From Muricauda sp. SCSIO 64092 (lineage in GTDB: Bacteria > Bacteroidota > Bacteroidia > Flavobacteriales > Flavobacteriaceae): a stretch of DNA of 64,000 nt. The DNA lies in the NCBI RefSeq assembly GCF_023016285.1, contig NZ_CP095413.1:3675001-3739000 (forward strand). Reading direction: 5' to 3'. The first letter of the stretch is position 1. Each line of letters begins with the position of its first letter. Below the pieces are notes generated by a model. It was given only the letters and a program-made list of their open reading frames with translations, was not told where the DNA came from and did not search any database. The translations under genes and the position numbers were made by a program. Positions 20,383 through 35,300 of this stretch are shown piece after piece.

Positions 20383-23300
20383 ATGAGAGCAAATTACCCC
20401 ATGGGCCTGAGCCCTATATTCATCTTTTTAATATGCTTAGGGACCAGCACGGGCCTGTTTGCCCAAAGTGAGTTCATCACCACCTGGAAAACGAACAATT
20501 CGGGCCCCTCCAATGATAACTCCATTACCATCCCCGCTACGGGGACCTACGATGTGGACCTGGGCAATGATGGCACGTATGACCTGTTCGATCAGACCGG
20601 GACCACTACCGTGAATATCACCACCTATGGCCATACCGCCGGGGAGATACAAGTGGCCCTTCGCAATGCGAGTTCCGGGACCCTGACCAGGATATATTTC
20701 AACAATGGGGGTGATAAGCAGAAACTGCTCTCGGTGGACCAGTGGGGCAGCAGCATTTCTTGGAGCAACATGGCCGGTGCATTTAGAGGTTGTACCAATC
20801 TGGAGGTCAAAGCAACCGATGCCCCGGACCTGAGCAAGGTGACCAGTATGGAAAGCATGTTCCAATGGTGTACCTCACTTACACAAGCAACGGACCTCTC
20901 CAGCTGGAACACGGCTGGGGTAATCTTTATGCAAAACGTATTCAATGGAGCAAGTTCCTTTAACGGGGACATTGGTTCCTGGAACACCGGCAGGGTGGTC
21001 ACTATGGCTGGTATGTTTGAGGGTGCAAGTTCCTTTAATGCGGACATTGGTTCCTGGAATACCAGCAGTGTGTGGGTCATGGGCTTGATGTTCTCTGGCG
21101 CCAGCGCCTTTGACCGGGACCTGGGGGATTGGGACCTGACGGCGTTGGCCAATGGCACCGGAATGCTCGATAACAGTGGGCTTTCCGTGGACAATTGGGA
21201 TGCTACGCTCAAAGGTTGGCACAACCAAGATCTTATCAGTAATACAACCATCGGAGCTTCCGGATTGGTCTACTGTACGGCTGGCATCGAGCGTGCCGAG
21301 TTGAAAGAGGACAATGCCGTCAACTTCACTGGAGACAGTCCGAAAACCAGTGCTCCGACCGCCCGATGTCATTCTGGGATTACCTTGGGATTTAACTCCA
21401 ATGGCCTTGCCAACATTACCAACTATCGGGTGGACACCGGTTCCAGTGATGCCTGTGGGATTGCCTCCTTGGTCATATCCGAGTGGAGCTTTAGGACTTC
21501 GGGTACGAGGATAGTGACCCTTACGGTGACCGGCAATTCCGGCATGGTATCGACTTGCACCACCCCGGTGACGGTGGTGGATCCTGCCACTTTTCTCACT
21601 ACCTGGGACACCACTAAAACCAGTGACGGCTCGTCCGACAGCAACTCCATCACCATCCCTGCCAGCGGAACCTACGATGTGGACATTGGCCATGATGGCA
21701 CCTATGACCTGTTCGGCCTGACCGAACCCACCGAGATAGATGTCACCAAATATATTGACTATGGTGACCCTGCTCGTAACAACTATACGGCGGGGCAGAT
21801 AAAGGTGGCCCTCCGCAATGCGGCCTCCGGGAACAGGCTCGTTGAGTACGGGACCCTGGACCGGATAAATTTCAACAATGGAGGGGATAAGGATAAACTG
21901 CTTTCCGTGGACCAGTGGGGCAGTAGTATAGCTTGGAGCAGTATGGTGGGTGCATTTTGGGGCTGTACCAATCTGAAGATCGAGGCGAGCGATGCCCCCG
22001 ACCTGAGTGGGGTGACCGATATGGGCAATATGTTCCGCGGGTGTACCTCACTCACGGGAGCAACGGGCTTCTCCGACTGGAACACGGCCAAAGTGACCAG
22101 TATGCGCTATATGTTTTCCCGTGCAAGTGCCTTTAACGAGGACGTCGGTTCCTGGGACACGGCCGAGGTGACCAATATGGAAGGTATGTTCAGTTGGGCA
22201 AGCTCCTTTAATGTGGACATTGGTTCCTGGAACACCAGCAAGGTGACCAAGATGAACTCCATGTTTGAGACTGCAAGTGCCTTTGACCAGGACATCAGTT
22301 TTAACGAAGGCACCGGTTCCTGGAACACGGGCAGCGTAACCAATATGAACTCCATGTTCAATAGTGCAGTCGCCTTTGACCAGGACCTGGGGAATTGGGA
22401 CCTGGGAGCGCTGGGCAGTGGCATAGGGATGTTCGCCAACAGTGGGCTCTCTATAAGCAACTGGGACGCCACGCTCATCGGTTGGCACAGCCAGGGCTTC
22501 AACAACAATGTAACCATCGGCGCTCATCTTTTGGTCTACTGTACGGCCAGTACCCAACGTGCCGCGCTGATAAGTAATGGCGTCAACTTCGTTGGGGACA
22601 GTGCGGAAGCCACCAAGCCAACGGCCAGATGTAAGGACGCGGCGATGCGGCTGGGTCCCAACGCGAGTGTGACCCTGGATCCCGCCCTTATAGATGACGG
22701 TTCCAGCGATCCCTGCGGAATTGCCTCGTTGAGCGTGTCTCCGAGCAGCCTTACGGGCACTGGTGTGAAGACAGTGACTCTAACGGTGACTGACAATAGC
22801 CGTAGGACAGCTGATTGCACAAGTGAAGTGACACTGGGCGCCTATTCCTCGGATAACTTCATCACCACCTGGGATACGACCAAAACCAGTAGTGACTCAT
22901 CTGATAGCAACTCCCTCCGCCTCCCTTTCGGCGGGACCTTCGATGTGGATATAGGTAATGATGGCAGCTATGAAGTGACGAAACATGGAGGTAGTGTCTA
23001 CAGGCCCTTGACCATAGATGTGACTACCTATACCGACCCTAACGGTAAGAACTATGAGGCAGGGGAAATACAGGTGGCCATACGGAGTAATACTGATGGC
23101 CAGCCAGCAAATGGGACCAGATGGAGCACATTGATAAGGATTTGGTTCGACGATGAGGAGAATGACAAGGAGAAGATACTATCCGTGGACCAATGGGGCA
23201 GTACAAAATGGTACAATTTGAGTAGTGCATTTGCGGGCTGTACCAATCTGGACGTTTTGGCGACCGATGTCCCCGACCTGAGCGAATCCCACATGCACAC

Positions 23301-26300
23301 GGGAGGAGGTACAGGGCTGTCCGCCATGTTTATCGACTGTAAATCACTCAAGGGGAATGCTAGTTTCGCCAACTGGAATGTAAGCACTGTCCCCAATATG
23401 GGGTCCATGTTTCAGGGTGCAAACCTCTTTAACCAGGACATCGGATCCTGGAACACCAGCAGTGTAACTAATATGGGTGCCATGCTCCGGAACGCCACCT
23501 CCTTTGACCACGACCTTGGCAATTGGAACATGCAGCAGGTGACCAGAGCAGATAAAATGCTCGATAATACGGGGATGTCCGTGGACAACTGGGATGCCAC
23601 GATCATAGGTTGGGACAAGCAGAACTTCACCAACACCGTCACTGTCGGCGGTGGCGGCCTGGTCTATTGCAAGGCCTACCAAGAGCGTGCAAGACTGACC
23701 TTGAACATTAGTGACAGCGCTGAGGATGACCCACCGACAACCAATTGTGAGGAGCAGTTATGGCTGGTATTCGGCGACACCTACAAAGCCACTCTGACGG
23801 CTGATGATGTGGACAAGGATTCCGGAGATGCCTGTGGACCTGTCTCGCTGAGCTTGTCCCAATACGAGTTTACTAGTACAGGCGTATACACAGTGACCCT
23901 TACGGTGACCGACCCCAACAGCAATACCGCCACCTGCCAGACCACGGTGAACGTGGGCTATTCCGGAACGGCACATTTTGTCACCACTTGGGACACGACC
24001 AAATCTGGCACCTCCACCAGCAATTCCATTACCATCCCCGCCACAGGTAACTACGATGTGGACCTTGGCAATGATGGGGATTACGACCTGTTCAACCAGA
24101 CCGATGAAATTACGGTAAATGTCACCAACTATACCGACCCCGACGGTAACAATTACGCGGCAGGGGAGATACAGGTGGCCCTTCGTCATAACTCTGATAC
24201 CAGTGGACTGACCAGGATAAACTTCGGTGATTCGTCGAACGGGGGTGATAGGCAGAAGCTGGTTTCGGTAGACCAATGGGGCACCAATATGTTGTGGAGC
24301 ACTATGGAAGATGCCTTTTACGGCTGTACCAATCTGGATGTCAAGGCCACCGATGCCCCCAATCTGGTCAACGTGACCAATATGGCCAATATGTTCGATG
24401 GCTGTACGTCACTTGGGGGGATTACGACAAACCGTTTCTCCAATTGGAACACCAGCACGGTGACCAATATGGATAGCATGTTTAAGGGGGCAAGTACCTT
24501 TAACAAGAACATCGGATCTTGGGATACAGGCAAGGTAACCGATATGGCCAATATGTTCAATGGGGCAAGTGCCTTTAACCAGAATAACATCGGTTTGTGG
24601 AACACGGCCAGCGTGGACGATATGGGTTACATGTTCAATGGGGCAAGTGCCTTTAATGGGAACATCGGTTCCTGGAATGTGGCTAAGGTAACCGATATGG
24701 GTTACATGTTCAATAGTGCAAGCACCTTTGATCAGAACCTTGGCACATGGGACCTGGGAGCGTTGACCAATGGCGCCAATATGCTCGATAATAGTGGACT
24801 CTCTTCGGACAGTTGGGACACTACGCTTATCGGTTGGCATGCCGAGGATTTCACCACCCCCACCATCGGTGCCACAAGCCTGACCTATTGTAAGGCCTAC
24901 ACTGAGCGTGCTGCAATGACCAACATTACCGGCGACAGCCTATCAGATGCCCAGCCAACGGCCGAGTGCCAACAGGAGGTGACACTACGGTTGGACACCA
25001 ACGGTACGGCCACGCTGACGACCGACCTTGTGGACAAGGGTAGCGATGGCTGCGGAAGTATCTCACTAAGCCTGCCCCAAACCAGCTTTACGACCGAAGA
25101 TATTGGCACGCAGACGATGACCCTAACGGTAGCCAGCTCCAACAACAAAACGAACACCTGCACGACCACGCTGACCGTGGAGGATCCCACAAGTGTATTT
25201 GTCACCACCTGGGATACGACCAAGTCCGGAACCTCCAACAGCAATTCCATTACCATCCCCGCTACGGGGAACTACGATGTGGATTTGGGCAATGACGGTA
25301 CTTATGAACTATTGAACCAGACCACTGAAATTACCGTAAATGTCACTGAACATAACTATGCCGCAGGGGAAATACAAGTGGCCTTTCGCAATGCGGCCTC
25401 CGGTTCCGGGAACCTGACCGGGATACGTTTCGCCCTAAATCAGACGGACGACAAGCTGAAGCTGCTCTCGGTGGATCAATGGGGCAGCAGTATCTCCTGG
25501 AGCACTATGGAGGAAGCATTTCTCCAATGTTCCAATCTGGATGTGCTGGCAAGCGATGTTCCCGACCTAAGCAATGTAACCAATATGAGCTGGATGTTCG
25601 CAGAATGTAGCTCACTTAAGGGAACGGCGACGAACAACTTCTCCGGTTGGAATACCAGCAATGTGACCGATATGGAGGGCACGTTTAGCGACGCAAGCAC
25701 CTTTAACCAGGCCATCGGTTCCTGGGACACCAGCAGTGTGACCAATATGAAAAACATGTTTTCTGACGCAAGTGCTTTCAATACAGACATTGGTTCCTGG
25801 AATGTTTCCAGCGTGACCTATATGGACTTCATGTTCCGGAACGCAAGCGCATTTGACCAGGATATCGGCTCCTGGGACACCAGCAGCGTGAGCAGTATGT
25901 GGGGTATGTTCAATGGCGCCACGGTCTTTGACCAGGACATTGGTTTGTGGAACACGGCCAGCGTGACCCGTATGGACGGTATGTTTTATAAGGCAATCGC
26001 TTTTAACCAGGACATCAGTTTATGGAACACGGCTAGCGTGACCAATATGCGTTACCTGTTTTATGATGCAACTTCCTTTGATCGGAACCTGGGGCATTGG
26101 GATATGGCAAAGGTGACTAATGGCACTGATATGCTCAATGGCAGTGGGCTCTCGGTTGCTAATTGGGACGCCACCTTGATCGGTTGGAACAGCCAGGGAT
26201 TTACCAACGCGGTGACCATTGGGGCCTCCGGCCTGACCTACTGCATTGCCACTACCCAGCGTTCCGCATTGATATTAAGAGGTTTTAACATTACCGATGA

Positions 26301-29300
26301 CAGCGCGGATACTGCCGGACCAGTGGCACGATGTAAGACAGCGACCTTTGAACTGGGAACTGAATTTACGGCCGATTCTGTGGACAACGGTTCCAGTGAT
26401 ACCTGCGGGGACGTCTCGTTAAGCGTATCCCCAAGCAGCTTTACGCCGGACGACCTTGGTGACAACACGGTCACCCTTACGGTGACCGACCCCGATGGAA
26501 ACACGGATGACTGCCAGACCACGGTGACCGTAACCTTCCGTTCCGAAAACCTGTTCGTCACCACCTGGGACACGACCGAGTCCGGCACTTCCAACAGCAA
26601 CTCCATCACCATCCCCGCCACAGGGGCCTACCATGTGGACCTGGGCAATGACAACAGCTTTGAACTCATGGACCAGACCGGGACCACCACTATAAATGTG
26701 ACCGAACATAATTATACTGCTGGGGAAATAGAAGTGGCCATCCATAGTGCGGACACCGATCCCCTGACCAGGATATACTTCAACAATGGGGGTGACAGAC
26801 GAAAATTGCGCTCCGTGGATCACTGGGGCAGCATCTCTTGGAGCACGATGGAGGGCGCCTTCCATGGCTGTGGGAATTTGAAGGTCAAGGCCACCGATGC
26901 CCTGGATTTGAGCAGGGTGACCAATATGTCCCGTATGTTCAGGTCCTGTGGCTCCCTTACAGGGACCACGGGCCTCTCCGGTTGGAACGTGTCCAACGTG
27001 ACCGATATGTCCAATATGTTTTACAGTGCAAGCAACTTTAACGGGGATATTGGTTCCTGGAACGTGTCCGGGGTGAGGGATATGAGCGAGATGTTTACTG
27101 GTGCCACCGCCTTTAATCAGGACATCGGTTCCTGGAACACCGGTAACGTGACCAATATGAATACTATGTTCTCCGCTGCAAGTGCCTTTAACGCGGACAT
27201 CGGTTCGTGGAATGTGGCCGGGGTGACGGATATGGGCTGGATGTTCCGCTTTGCCATTGCCTTTGACCAGGACATTGGTTCCTGGAACGTGGGCAAGGTG
27301 ACCAATATGGACAACATGTTCCGGGCTATGGATGTCTTTGACCAGGATCTGGGTTCCTGGGATACTGGCAGTGTGACCGATATGTCCGGTATGTTTGCCT
27401 ACACGAAGGCCTTCAACGGGGACATCGGTTCCTGGGACACCACTGGCGTGACCGATATGGAGGGCATGTTCCTGAACGCGACGGCCTTTAACCGGGACAT
27501 CGGTTCCTGGAACGTGTCCGAGGTGACCAATATGACCTGGATGTTCGCCATACCAAATGGTGCAACCGGCACAAGTATATTTGATCAGGACATCAGTTCC
27601 TGGAACGTGGCCAAGGTGAGCAATATGGGTTGGATGTTTTTCAATGCAAGCGCCTTTGACCAGAATTTGGGTTCCTGGGACATGGGGCAGGTGACCACGG
27701 GTACCAGTATGCTCAGCAACAGTGGGCTCTCGGTTGCCAATTGGGACGCCACGCTGATTGGTTGGCACAGCTTGGATCTCATCAGCAATGTAACCATCGG
27801 CGCTTCCGGATTGGTTTACTGCACGGCTACTGTCGAGCGTACCGAGCTGGAAGATGATAATACCGTCGACTTCAGTGGAGACAGTTCGGAAACGACCAAA
27901 CCGACGGCCCGGTGCAAGACGAATACGCTGGAAATCCAATTGGGGACCGATGGCAAGGCCACCCTGGATCCCGCTTCTGTGGACGATGGTTCCAGCGATG
28001 CCTGTGGCGGGGTCTCGTTCAGTTTGTCACAAAGCAGTTTTACGCCTGTGGATATTGGTACAAAAACAGTGACCCTAAGAGTGACCGACCCCAATGGGAA
28101 CTGGGCGGAGTGTCCCGCCACGGTGACGGTGGTAGATCTCGCGGCTTTTATTACCACCTGGGACACGACCATCGACACCGGCACGTCCAACAGCAACTCC
28201 ATCACCATCCCTGCCATAGGGACCTACGATGTGGATTTGGGCAATGATGGCAGTTATGAACGGACGGACCAGACCGGGCCCGTTACCATTAATGTAGTTG
28301 ACGAAAACTATACCGCCGGGGAGATAGCAGTGGCCCTTCGCGATGCCGCTTCCGGGAACGGGATCCTGACCGGGATACAGTTCAATAATGGAGGGGACAG
28401 GGATAAGTTGCTCTCCGTGGACCAATGGGGAGGGATATCCTGGAGCACCATGGCCGGTGCATTCCATGGCTGTAGCAATTTGGAGGTCAAGGCAACGGAC
28501 GCCCCTGACCTCAATGGGCTGACCAATACCAGTATGGCCAATATGTTCAACGGATCTACAGAACTTACAGGGACGACAAGCTTCTCCACCTGGAACACCA
28601 GCAAGGTTACTGATATGGATGGCATGTTCAGGGATGCAAGTGCCTTTAATCGGGACATCGGTTCCTGGAATGTGGCTAAGGTTACCAATATGGGCAATAT
28701 GTTCAATGGCGCAAGTGCCTTTAACCAGGACATCGGATCATGGAATGTATCCAAAGTGACGGATATGGTTGGCATGTTCAATGACGCAGGCGTCTTTGAC
28801 CAGAACATCAGTTCCTGGAACACCAGCGAAGTGACCGATATGGCCGATACGTTTGCCGGTGCAAGCGCGTTTGATCATAACATCGGTTCATGGAATGTAT
28901 CCAAAGTGACCGATATGGGTAATATGTTCAATGGCGCAAGCGCCTTTGACCAAAACATCGGATTCTGGGATGTGGCCGGTGTAACCAATATGGCCGGCAT
29001 GTTCGATGGCGCAAGAGTCTTTGACCAGAATATCAGTTCTTGGAATGTGGCCGATGTAACCGCTATGGCCAACATGTTCAATGGTGCAAGCGCCTTTAAC
29101 CAGAACATCGGTTCCTGGAACACTAGCCAGGTGACCACTATGCCTTCCATGTTCGAAGACGCAAGTGCCTTCGACCAGAATCTGGGGAATTGGGACCTAA
29201 AGAAGCTAAGCAGTGGTGCCAACATGCTCAAAAACAGTGGGCTCTCCATAACGAACTGGGACAACACTATTATTGGTTGGGAGAACCAGGGCTTCACCAA

Positions 29301-32300
29301 CGATGTCACTATCGGGGCCTATGGGCTTACCTACTGCAAGGCCACTGCCGAGCGTTCCCAACTGAAATCTGAAGGTTTTGACATTGTCGATGACAGCCCG
29401 GAGGATACCGCGCCAACGGCCCGGTGCAGGACAAATGCACTGGAACTTGAGCTGGGGACCGATGGCACGGCCACCCTGGATTCCGCTTCCGTGGATAACG
29501 GTTCCAGCGATGCCTGTACGAGCGTCGACCTGGAAGTAGACCCCGAAGAATTTACAGCCGTCGACCTTGGCACAAACACGGTCACCCTTACGGTAACCGA
29601 TAAGAACAACAACGAACATACCTGTACGGCCACAGTGGTCGTGGTGGATCCCACAAGTGTATTTGTGACCACCTGGAATACTACCTTATCGGGTACGTCC
29701 AATAGCAACTCCATCACCATCCCCGCTACAGGGACCTACGATGTGGACCTGGGCAATGACGGCAGCTACGAACTGACGGACCAAGCCGTGTCCGAGTCCC
29801 TGACCTTGGATGTCACCGACCATAATTATACTGCTGGCGGCGTAATACAAGTGGCCCTCCGTAATGCCGTCTCCGGGAACGGTGACCTAAACAGAATACA
29901 TTTCAATAATGGGGGTGACCGACAGAAACTCCTCTCGGTGGACCAATGGGGCAGCGCTATCTCCTGGAGTACCATGGCGGGGGCATTTCATGGTTGTAAC
30001 AACATGGAGGTTAAGGCAACCGACACCCCCGACCTAAGTGGTGTGACCGATATGTCCGATATGTTCAATGGTTGTAGGGTACTTACGGGGACGGCTACGA
30101 ACAGCTTCAACAACTGGAATACAAGCACGGTGATTGATATGTCCTATATGTTCGATGACGCAACAGCCTTTAACGGGGACATCGGTTCCTGGAACACATC
30201 CAGCGTGACCGATATGAATCGGATGTTTCAGGGCGCAAGCACATTTGACCAGGACATCGGTTCCTGGAACACTGGCAGCGTGGATAATATGTCTTTTATG
30301 TTTGATGCTGCAAGCGCCTTTAACGGGCCCATTGGTTCCTGGAACGTGAGCAAAGTGGGTACCATGAACTTCATGTTTCGGAACGCAAGCACCTTTGACC
30401 GGGATATCGGTTCGTGGAACACCAGCGGCCTAAACCGTTCGGCCGGCATGTTTTCTGGTGCAACTGCCTTTGACCAGAACCTGGGGGATTGGTACCTGGG
30501 GAGGTTGAGAAATGGTAACGATATGCTAAGCAATAGTGGACTCTCCGTTGCCAACTGGGACGCCACACTCATCGGTTGGCATAGGCAGGGTTTCACCAAT
30601 ACTACCAATACACCCACCATTGGCGCGAATGGCCTGATGTACTGCGTAGCCACCGTCCAGCGTACCGAACTGAAATCTAGGGGATTTAACATTATTGGTG
30701 ATAGTGCAGAAACCACCAGGCCAACGGCCAAGTGCAAGGCAGCGGCCTTACGGCTGGGTGCCGATGGTACGGCGACCCTGGATGCTGCCCTTGTGAATGA
30801 CGGTTCCAGCGATGCCTGTGGTGCCGTTTCGTTGAGCGTGTCCAAAACCGAATTTACGGCCTCGAACCTTGGGGAAAACACGGTGATCCTTGCGGTGACC
30901 GACCCCAATAGGAACACGCAGACCTGCCGGGCCTTGGTGACCGTGGAGGACCCCACAAACGTATTTGTGACAACTTGGGACACGACCAAGACCGGTACGT
31001 CCGACAGCAACTCCATCACCATCCCCGCCACGGGGACCTACGATGTGGATCTTGGCAATGACGGAAGCTATGAACTGACGGACCAAACCGTGTCCGAGTC
31101 CCTGACCGTGGATGTCACGGCCCATAATTATTCCGCTGGGGAGATACAGGTGGCCCTCCGCGATGCCATCTCTGGGAACGGGACCCTGGACGGAATTCGG
31201 TTTAACAATACGGGTGACAAGAGGAAGCTGCTTTCCGTGGACCAATGGGGCAGCAGTATCGCCTGGACCACCATGGCTGGCGCATTTTATGGCTGTAGCA
31301 ATCTGGAGGTGCTGGCGAGCGATGCCCCCGACCTGAGTAAGGTGACCGATATGTCCTCTATGTTTGCCTATGCAAGCGCCGTTAACGGGGACATCGGTTC
31401 CTGGAACACCGGCAATGTGGAGGATATGAGCCTCATGTTCTGGAATGCGACCGCCTTTAACCAGGACATCGGTTCCTGGAACACTGGCAAAGTGACCGAT
31501 ATGTCCTCCATGTTTGCTGATGCAAGCACCTTTAATCAGGACATCGGTTCCTGGAACACGGGCAGTGTGACCAAGATGGACGGTATGTTTTTTGGTGCAA
31601 GCGCCTTTAACGCGGACATTGGTTCCTGGGACACCAGCAGCGTGACCAATATGCGCTTTATGTTTACCAACGCAAGCAACTTTAACGGACCCATTGGTAT
31701 CTGGAACACCAGTGGGGTGACCGATATGGGCAATATGTTTCAGAGAGCGACCGCCTTTGACCAGAACCTTGGGGGTTGGGACCTGGAAAAAGTAATCAAT
31801 GGTGTCGGGATGCTCAATGGTAGTGGGCTTTCCATAGAAAGCTGGGACGCCACGTTGATTGGTTGGTACGGGCAGGACTTTGAAAATGATGTTACCATTA
31901 GTGCCAGTGGACTGGTCTACTGCAAGGCCTACACCGAGCGTGCCGCACTGACCCTCAACATTCTCTACGACAGTGCGGAAACCAATCTCCCGGAGGCGCT
32001 GTGCAAGCAGAGGGTCGTGCTCCAACTGGACGCCAACGATGAGGCCACCCTAACGACGGGTGATGTGGACAACGGTTCCAGCGACGACTGCCTCGGCGAA
32101 GGGGACACAATCACCTTGAGCCTGTCCAAAACCGATTTTACAGCCTCTGACCTTGGTGCGAATATGGTAACCCTTACAGTAAAAGACCCCAACAACAACA
32201 CCAATACCTGTGAGACCACGGTGAACGTAAGGAAGGACGATCCCGCAAGCGTTTTTGTGACCACATGGGACACGTCCAGCGGTAACTCCATTACCATCCC

Positions 32301-35300
32301 CGCCACGGGGACCTACGATGTGGACCTGGGCGCTGACGGCAGCTATGAACTGACGGACCAGACCGATGAAACTACCGTGAATCTCACGAACCATACTGCC
32401 GATAAAATACAGGTGGCCCTACGCAATGCCGCCTCCGGCAACGGGAACCTGACCAGGATATGGTTCAACAATGGGGGCGATAGGCTGAAACTGCTTTCCG
32501 TGGACCAATGGGGCAGCAGTATCGCCTGGACCACTATGGCCGGCGCATTTTATGGCTGTAGCAATCTGGAGGTGCTGGCGAGCGATGCCCCCGACCTGAG
32601 CAGTGTGACCGATATGTCCTCTATGTTTGCCTATGCAAGCGCCGTTAACGGGGACATCGGTTCCTGGAACACCGGCAATGTGGAGGATATGAGCCTCATG
32701 TTCTGGAATGCGACCGCCTTTAACCAGGACATTGGTTCCTGGAACACGGGCAAAGTGACCAATATGCGCTCTATGTTCAATGGGGCAACGGCCTTTAACC
32801 AGAACATCAGTTCCTGGAACACCAGCGAGGTGACCGATATGGTCTCCATGTTTACTGGTGCAAGCACCTTTGACCAGGACCTGGGGAATTGGGACCTGGC
32901 GAAGTTGACCAATGGCGGAGGTACCAATATGCTTAATGGCAGTGGACTTTCCGTTGCCAACTGGGACAGCACGATCAAAGGTTGGTATAACAAGGGTTAC
33001 CACAATGCTTCCCAATATCCCAACTTTCCCACCATCGGTGCCTCCGGCCTGGAATACTGCAATGCTGTGGACGAACGTAAAGCGTTTGATACCAATAATA
33101 GGATTACTGGTGACGGTGCGGAAACCGATTCCCCGGAGGCACTGTGCAAGCAGTTGGTCGTGCTTCAACTGGACGCCAACGATGAAGCCACCCTGACAAC
33201 CGGCGATGTGGACAACGGTTCCAGCGATGCCTGTACGAATGTCTCCTTTGGGTTGTCTAAAAAAGACTTTACGGCCTCGGACCTAGGCGCACATACGGTC
33301 ACCCTTACGGTAACCGATGGGAATAACAACACCAGTACCTGCGATACCACAGTGAACGTATGGGAGGACGATCCCGCAAGCGTATTCGTGATCACCTGGG
33401 ACACGTCCAGCAGTAATTCCATCACCATACCCGCCATGGGGACCTACGATGTTGACCTGGGCAATGATGGCAGCTATGAACTGAAGGACCAGAACGGGAC
33501 CATTACCATCGATGTCACCCAATATAACTACACCGCTGGCGAGATACAGGTGGCCCTACGCAATGCCGCCTCCGGCAACGGGGGGCTCACCAGGATAGCG
33601 TTCAACGATAGGGGCGACAAGGGTAAATTGCTTTCCGTGGACCAATGGGGCAGCAGTATCTCCTGGACCACCATGGCATATGCATTTTGGGGATGTTCCA
33701 ATTTGGACGTGTTGGCAACTGATGTTCCCGACCTGAGCAGTGTGACCAGTATGGCCAACATGTTCGCTTATTGTATTTCACTTAAGGGAACGGTTATGGA
33801 CAATTTCTCCGGTTGGAACACAAGCGGTATACAGAATATGAGTGGCATGTTCGCTGGCACCGAAAGCTTTGACCAGGACATTGGCAGTTGGAACACAAGC
33901 AAGGTTACGGACATGAGCTACATGTTTTATGAGGCAGTCGTTTTTAACCAGAACCTTGGCAGTTGGGATGTAAGTAATGTCAACAAGATGCGGGAAATGT
34001 TCTCGACCGCAATCGCCTTTAATGGGGACATCGGTTCCTGGAATGTGGGCAATGTGAGCGATATGTACGAGATGTTCTACTATGCCGAAAGCTTCAATCA
34101 GAACATTAGCGGTTGGGACGTGGGCAGTGTTGCTGACATGGACGGGATGTTTTATAGGGCAATCACTTTTAATGCGGACATTGGTCCCTGGAACACCAGC
34201 AATGTGACCGATATGGGCAATATGTTCAATGGGGCAACCAATTTTCACGGGAACATCGGTTCCTGGGACACCAGTAAGGTGACCGATATGGCCTCAATGT
34301 TTGTCAGCGCAATTGCCTTTAACCGGGACATCAGTTTGTGGAACACGGGAGGTGTGGAGAATATGCGGGAAATGTTCTGGAACGCAACTGCCTTTAACCA
34401 GGACATTGGGTCATGGAACACCAGTAATGTGACCAATATGGAACTCATGTTTGGCGTATCAAGTAGGGTAACTAGCTCCAGTACATTTAACCAGGACCTT
34501 GGTTCCTGGAATGTGGCCAAGGTGACCGATATGGAATCCATGTTTCAGAATGCAACCGTCTTTGACCAGGACATCGGTTCCTGGGATGTGGCCAAGGTGA
34601 CCGATATGAACGCCATGTTTTCCGGTGCAAGTGTCTTTAACAGGTACATCGGTGATTGGAACACCAGCGGGGTGGAAGATATGCGCGACATGTTCCAGAA
34701 CGCAACTGCCTTTGACCAGAATCTGGGGGGGTGGAACCTAGAGAAGTTGACCAATGGCGGTGGTATGCTCGACGGCAGTGGACTCTCCATGGACAGTTGG
34801 GACAACACGATCATCGGTTGGCACGAACAGGACCTTAACAATACGTCCACCATCGGGGCCTCCGGCCTGGTCTACTGCGAGGCCGCTATCCAACGTGCCG
34901 CACTGACCTTCACCATAACTGGCGACAGCCCGCAAATTCCCGAACCTACGGCGGCATGTAAGGAAGCAACGATCCGACTGGGTGCCAACGGCACCGCCAC
35001 CCTGGATCCCGACCTGGTGAACGACGGTAGCGATGGCTGCGGGATTTCCCTGGGCCTGTCAAAAACCAGTTTTGATACCACCGACCTTGGGGATAACACG
35101 GTGACCCTTACGGTGACCGACCCCGATGGGAACACGGCCAGCTGCGATACCAAGGTGACCGTGGTAGCCTATCCCACGACCGTATTCGTCACCACCTGGG
35201 ATACGACCATATCCAGCTCGTCCAACAGTAATTCCATCACCATCCCCGCCACCGGGGTTTACGATGTGGACCTGGGCGCCGATGGCAGCTATGAACTGAC